This document shows positions 63,658 through 64,000 of a stretch of DNA of 64,000 bases, one piece after another. Made by a program: the position numbers and the translations under genes. The DNA lies in the NCBI RefSeq assembly GCF_003176895.1, contig NZ_QGTD01000008.1:62001-126000 (forward strand). The letters run 5' to 3'. Each line of letters begins with the position of its first letter. Positions within the stretch are counted from its first letter, which is position 1. The stretch comes from Gracilibacillus dipsosauri (GTDB lineage: Bacteria > Bacillota > Bacilli > Bacillales > Amphibacillaceae). The notes beneath the pieces are model-generated. The model was not told where the DNA came from. It did not search any database and saw nothing but the letters and a program-made list of their open reading frames with translations.

Positions 63658-64000
63658 ATGGCTAAATTTCGTATGATACACACTGAATTTTGGAATGATC
63701 CACGAGTAGTAGAGGAATTCACTCCGGAAGATAAATTGTTTTATTTATATTTGTTAACTAACTCCAAAACAACGCAAATTGGAATCTACCAAATTACCAA
63801 AAAACAAATGGCTTTTGATATGGGATATTCCATCGAAACCGTTAATGCCTTAGTCGATCGATTTGTAAATCATCATAATATTATTGTCTACAATCCGGAC
63901 ACAAGAGAGGTTGCGATTAAAAACTGGGGAAAATACAACTTTAATCGAGGAGGAAAGCCAGTCATTGATTGTGTCACTTCTGAATTAAAAGAAGTGAAGG
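63658..64000 (+). CDS. Phage replication protein, N-terminal part (cut by window end)
   Basis: The first 114 codons of a replication initiator/replisome-organiser-like protein: MAKFRMIHTEFWNDPRVVEEF, TPEDKLFYLYLLTNSKTTQIGIY, MAFDMGYSIETVNALVDRF and IKNWGKYNFNRGGKP form the winged-helix N-domain typical of phage DnaD-like and organiser proteins. GTGAGGG precedes the ATG. The C-terminus lies outside the window. Confidence 0.8.
   Translation, partial: MAKFRMIHTEFWNDPRVVEEFTPEDKLFYLYLLTNSKTTQIGIYQITKKQMAFDMGYSIETVNALVDRFVNHHNIIVYNPDTREVAIKNWGKYNFNRGGKPVIDCVTSELKEVK

Larger units (their letters stand above)
58062..64000. mobile_element. Prophage (left end), inserted in radC
   Basis: Starts where radC homology ends and runs out of the window. 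The order integrase (minus), S24 repressor (minus), Cro-like regulator (plus), excisionase-like HTH, small early genes, replication-terminator-like protein, Rha antirepressor and replication protein is a siphovirus lysogeny/early module. The right end, with the rest of radC and attR, is not in the window, so completeness is unknown. Confidence 0.9.

Noticed and set aside
1-64000. CRISPR array, rRNA operon, insertion-sequence transposase or replication origin
   Set aside because: No regularly spaced repeats, no rRNA sequence, no transposase-like protein and no DnaA-box cluster were seen.

Overview
This window is a low-GC Firmicutes chromosome, most likely a spore-forming, naturally competent Bacillaceae of the Oceanobacillus/Gracilibacillus/Virgibacillus type. 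The evidence is the Bacillus-like gene order (ysmB-racE-gerM-rph-ysnA-ysnB; ysoA-tig-clpX-lonA-engB-hemAXCDBL-spoVID-ysxE-valS-folC-comC-spoIIB-radC), the sporulation and competence genes, strong AGGAGG ribosome sites and frequent TTG/GTG starts. Genus is inference.

Region 1 (about 160-13,800) is one long plus-strand surface-sugar operon. It holds a full set of pseudaminic-acid enzymes (PseB, PseC, PseH, PseG, PseI, PseF) plus a second SpsF-type cytidylyltransferase, an aldo/keto reductase, a Gfo/Idh/MocA oxidoreductase, an SDR, an NDP-sugar epimerase, a methyltransferase and two tandem paralogous glycosyltransferase-like proteins. It ends in a clear terminator.

Region 2 (13,900-29,320) mixes small accessory genes with the conserved racE-gerM-rph-ysnA-ysnB block. 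It also holds a compact type I toxin-antitoxin locus (16,480-16,800), a tRNA-Gly/tRNA-Arg pair preceded by a broken tRNA-Gly copy, and a decayed stretch with a broken AHSA1/SRPBCC gene and a degenerate tRNA 3' half.

Region 3 (25,800-57,450) is the protein quality control / heme / sporulation backbone: ysoA, trigger factor, ClpX, LonA, EngB, the hem operon, SpoVID, YsxE, a type II NADH dehydrogenase, a FetAB-like ABC exporter, ValS with a T-box leader, an ATP-grasp ligase, FolC, a prepilin-like protein with ComC, and SpoIIB. Between ysxE and the NADH dehydrogenase lies a c-di-GMP class I riboswitch directly in front of a tiny SinI-type anti-repressor gene, with a visible base-pairing route for controlling its ribosome site. 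This is the most interesting locus in the window.

Region 4 (about 58,060 to the end) is the left part of a prophage inserted into radC. The host gene is cut after its SLNASIVHP motif and loses its metal-binding JAMM segment. The prophage shows integrase, cI-like S24 repressor, divergent Cro-like regulator with palindromic operators, a small early-gene run, a replication-terminator-like protein, a Rha/ORF6C antirepressor and the start of a replication protein. The right end is outside the window.
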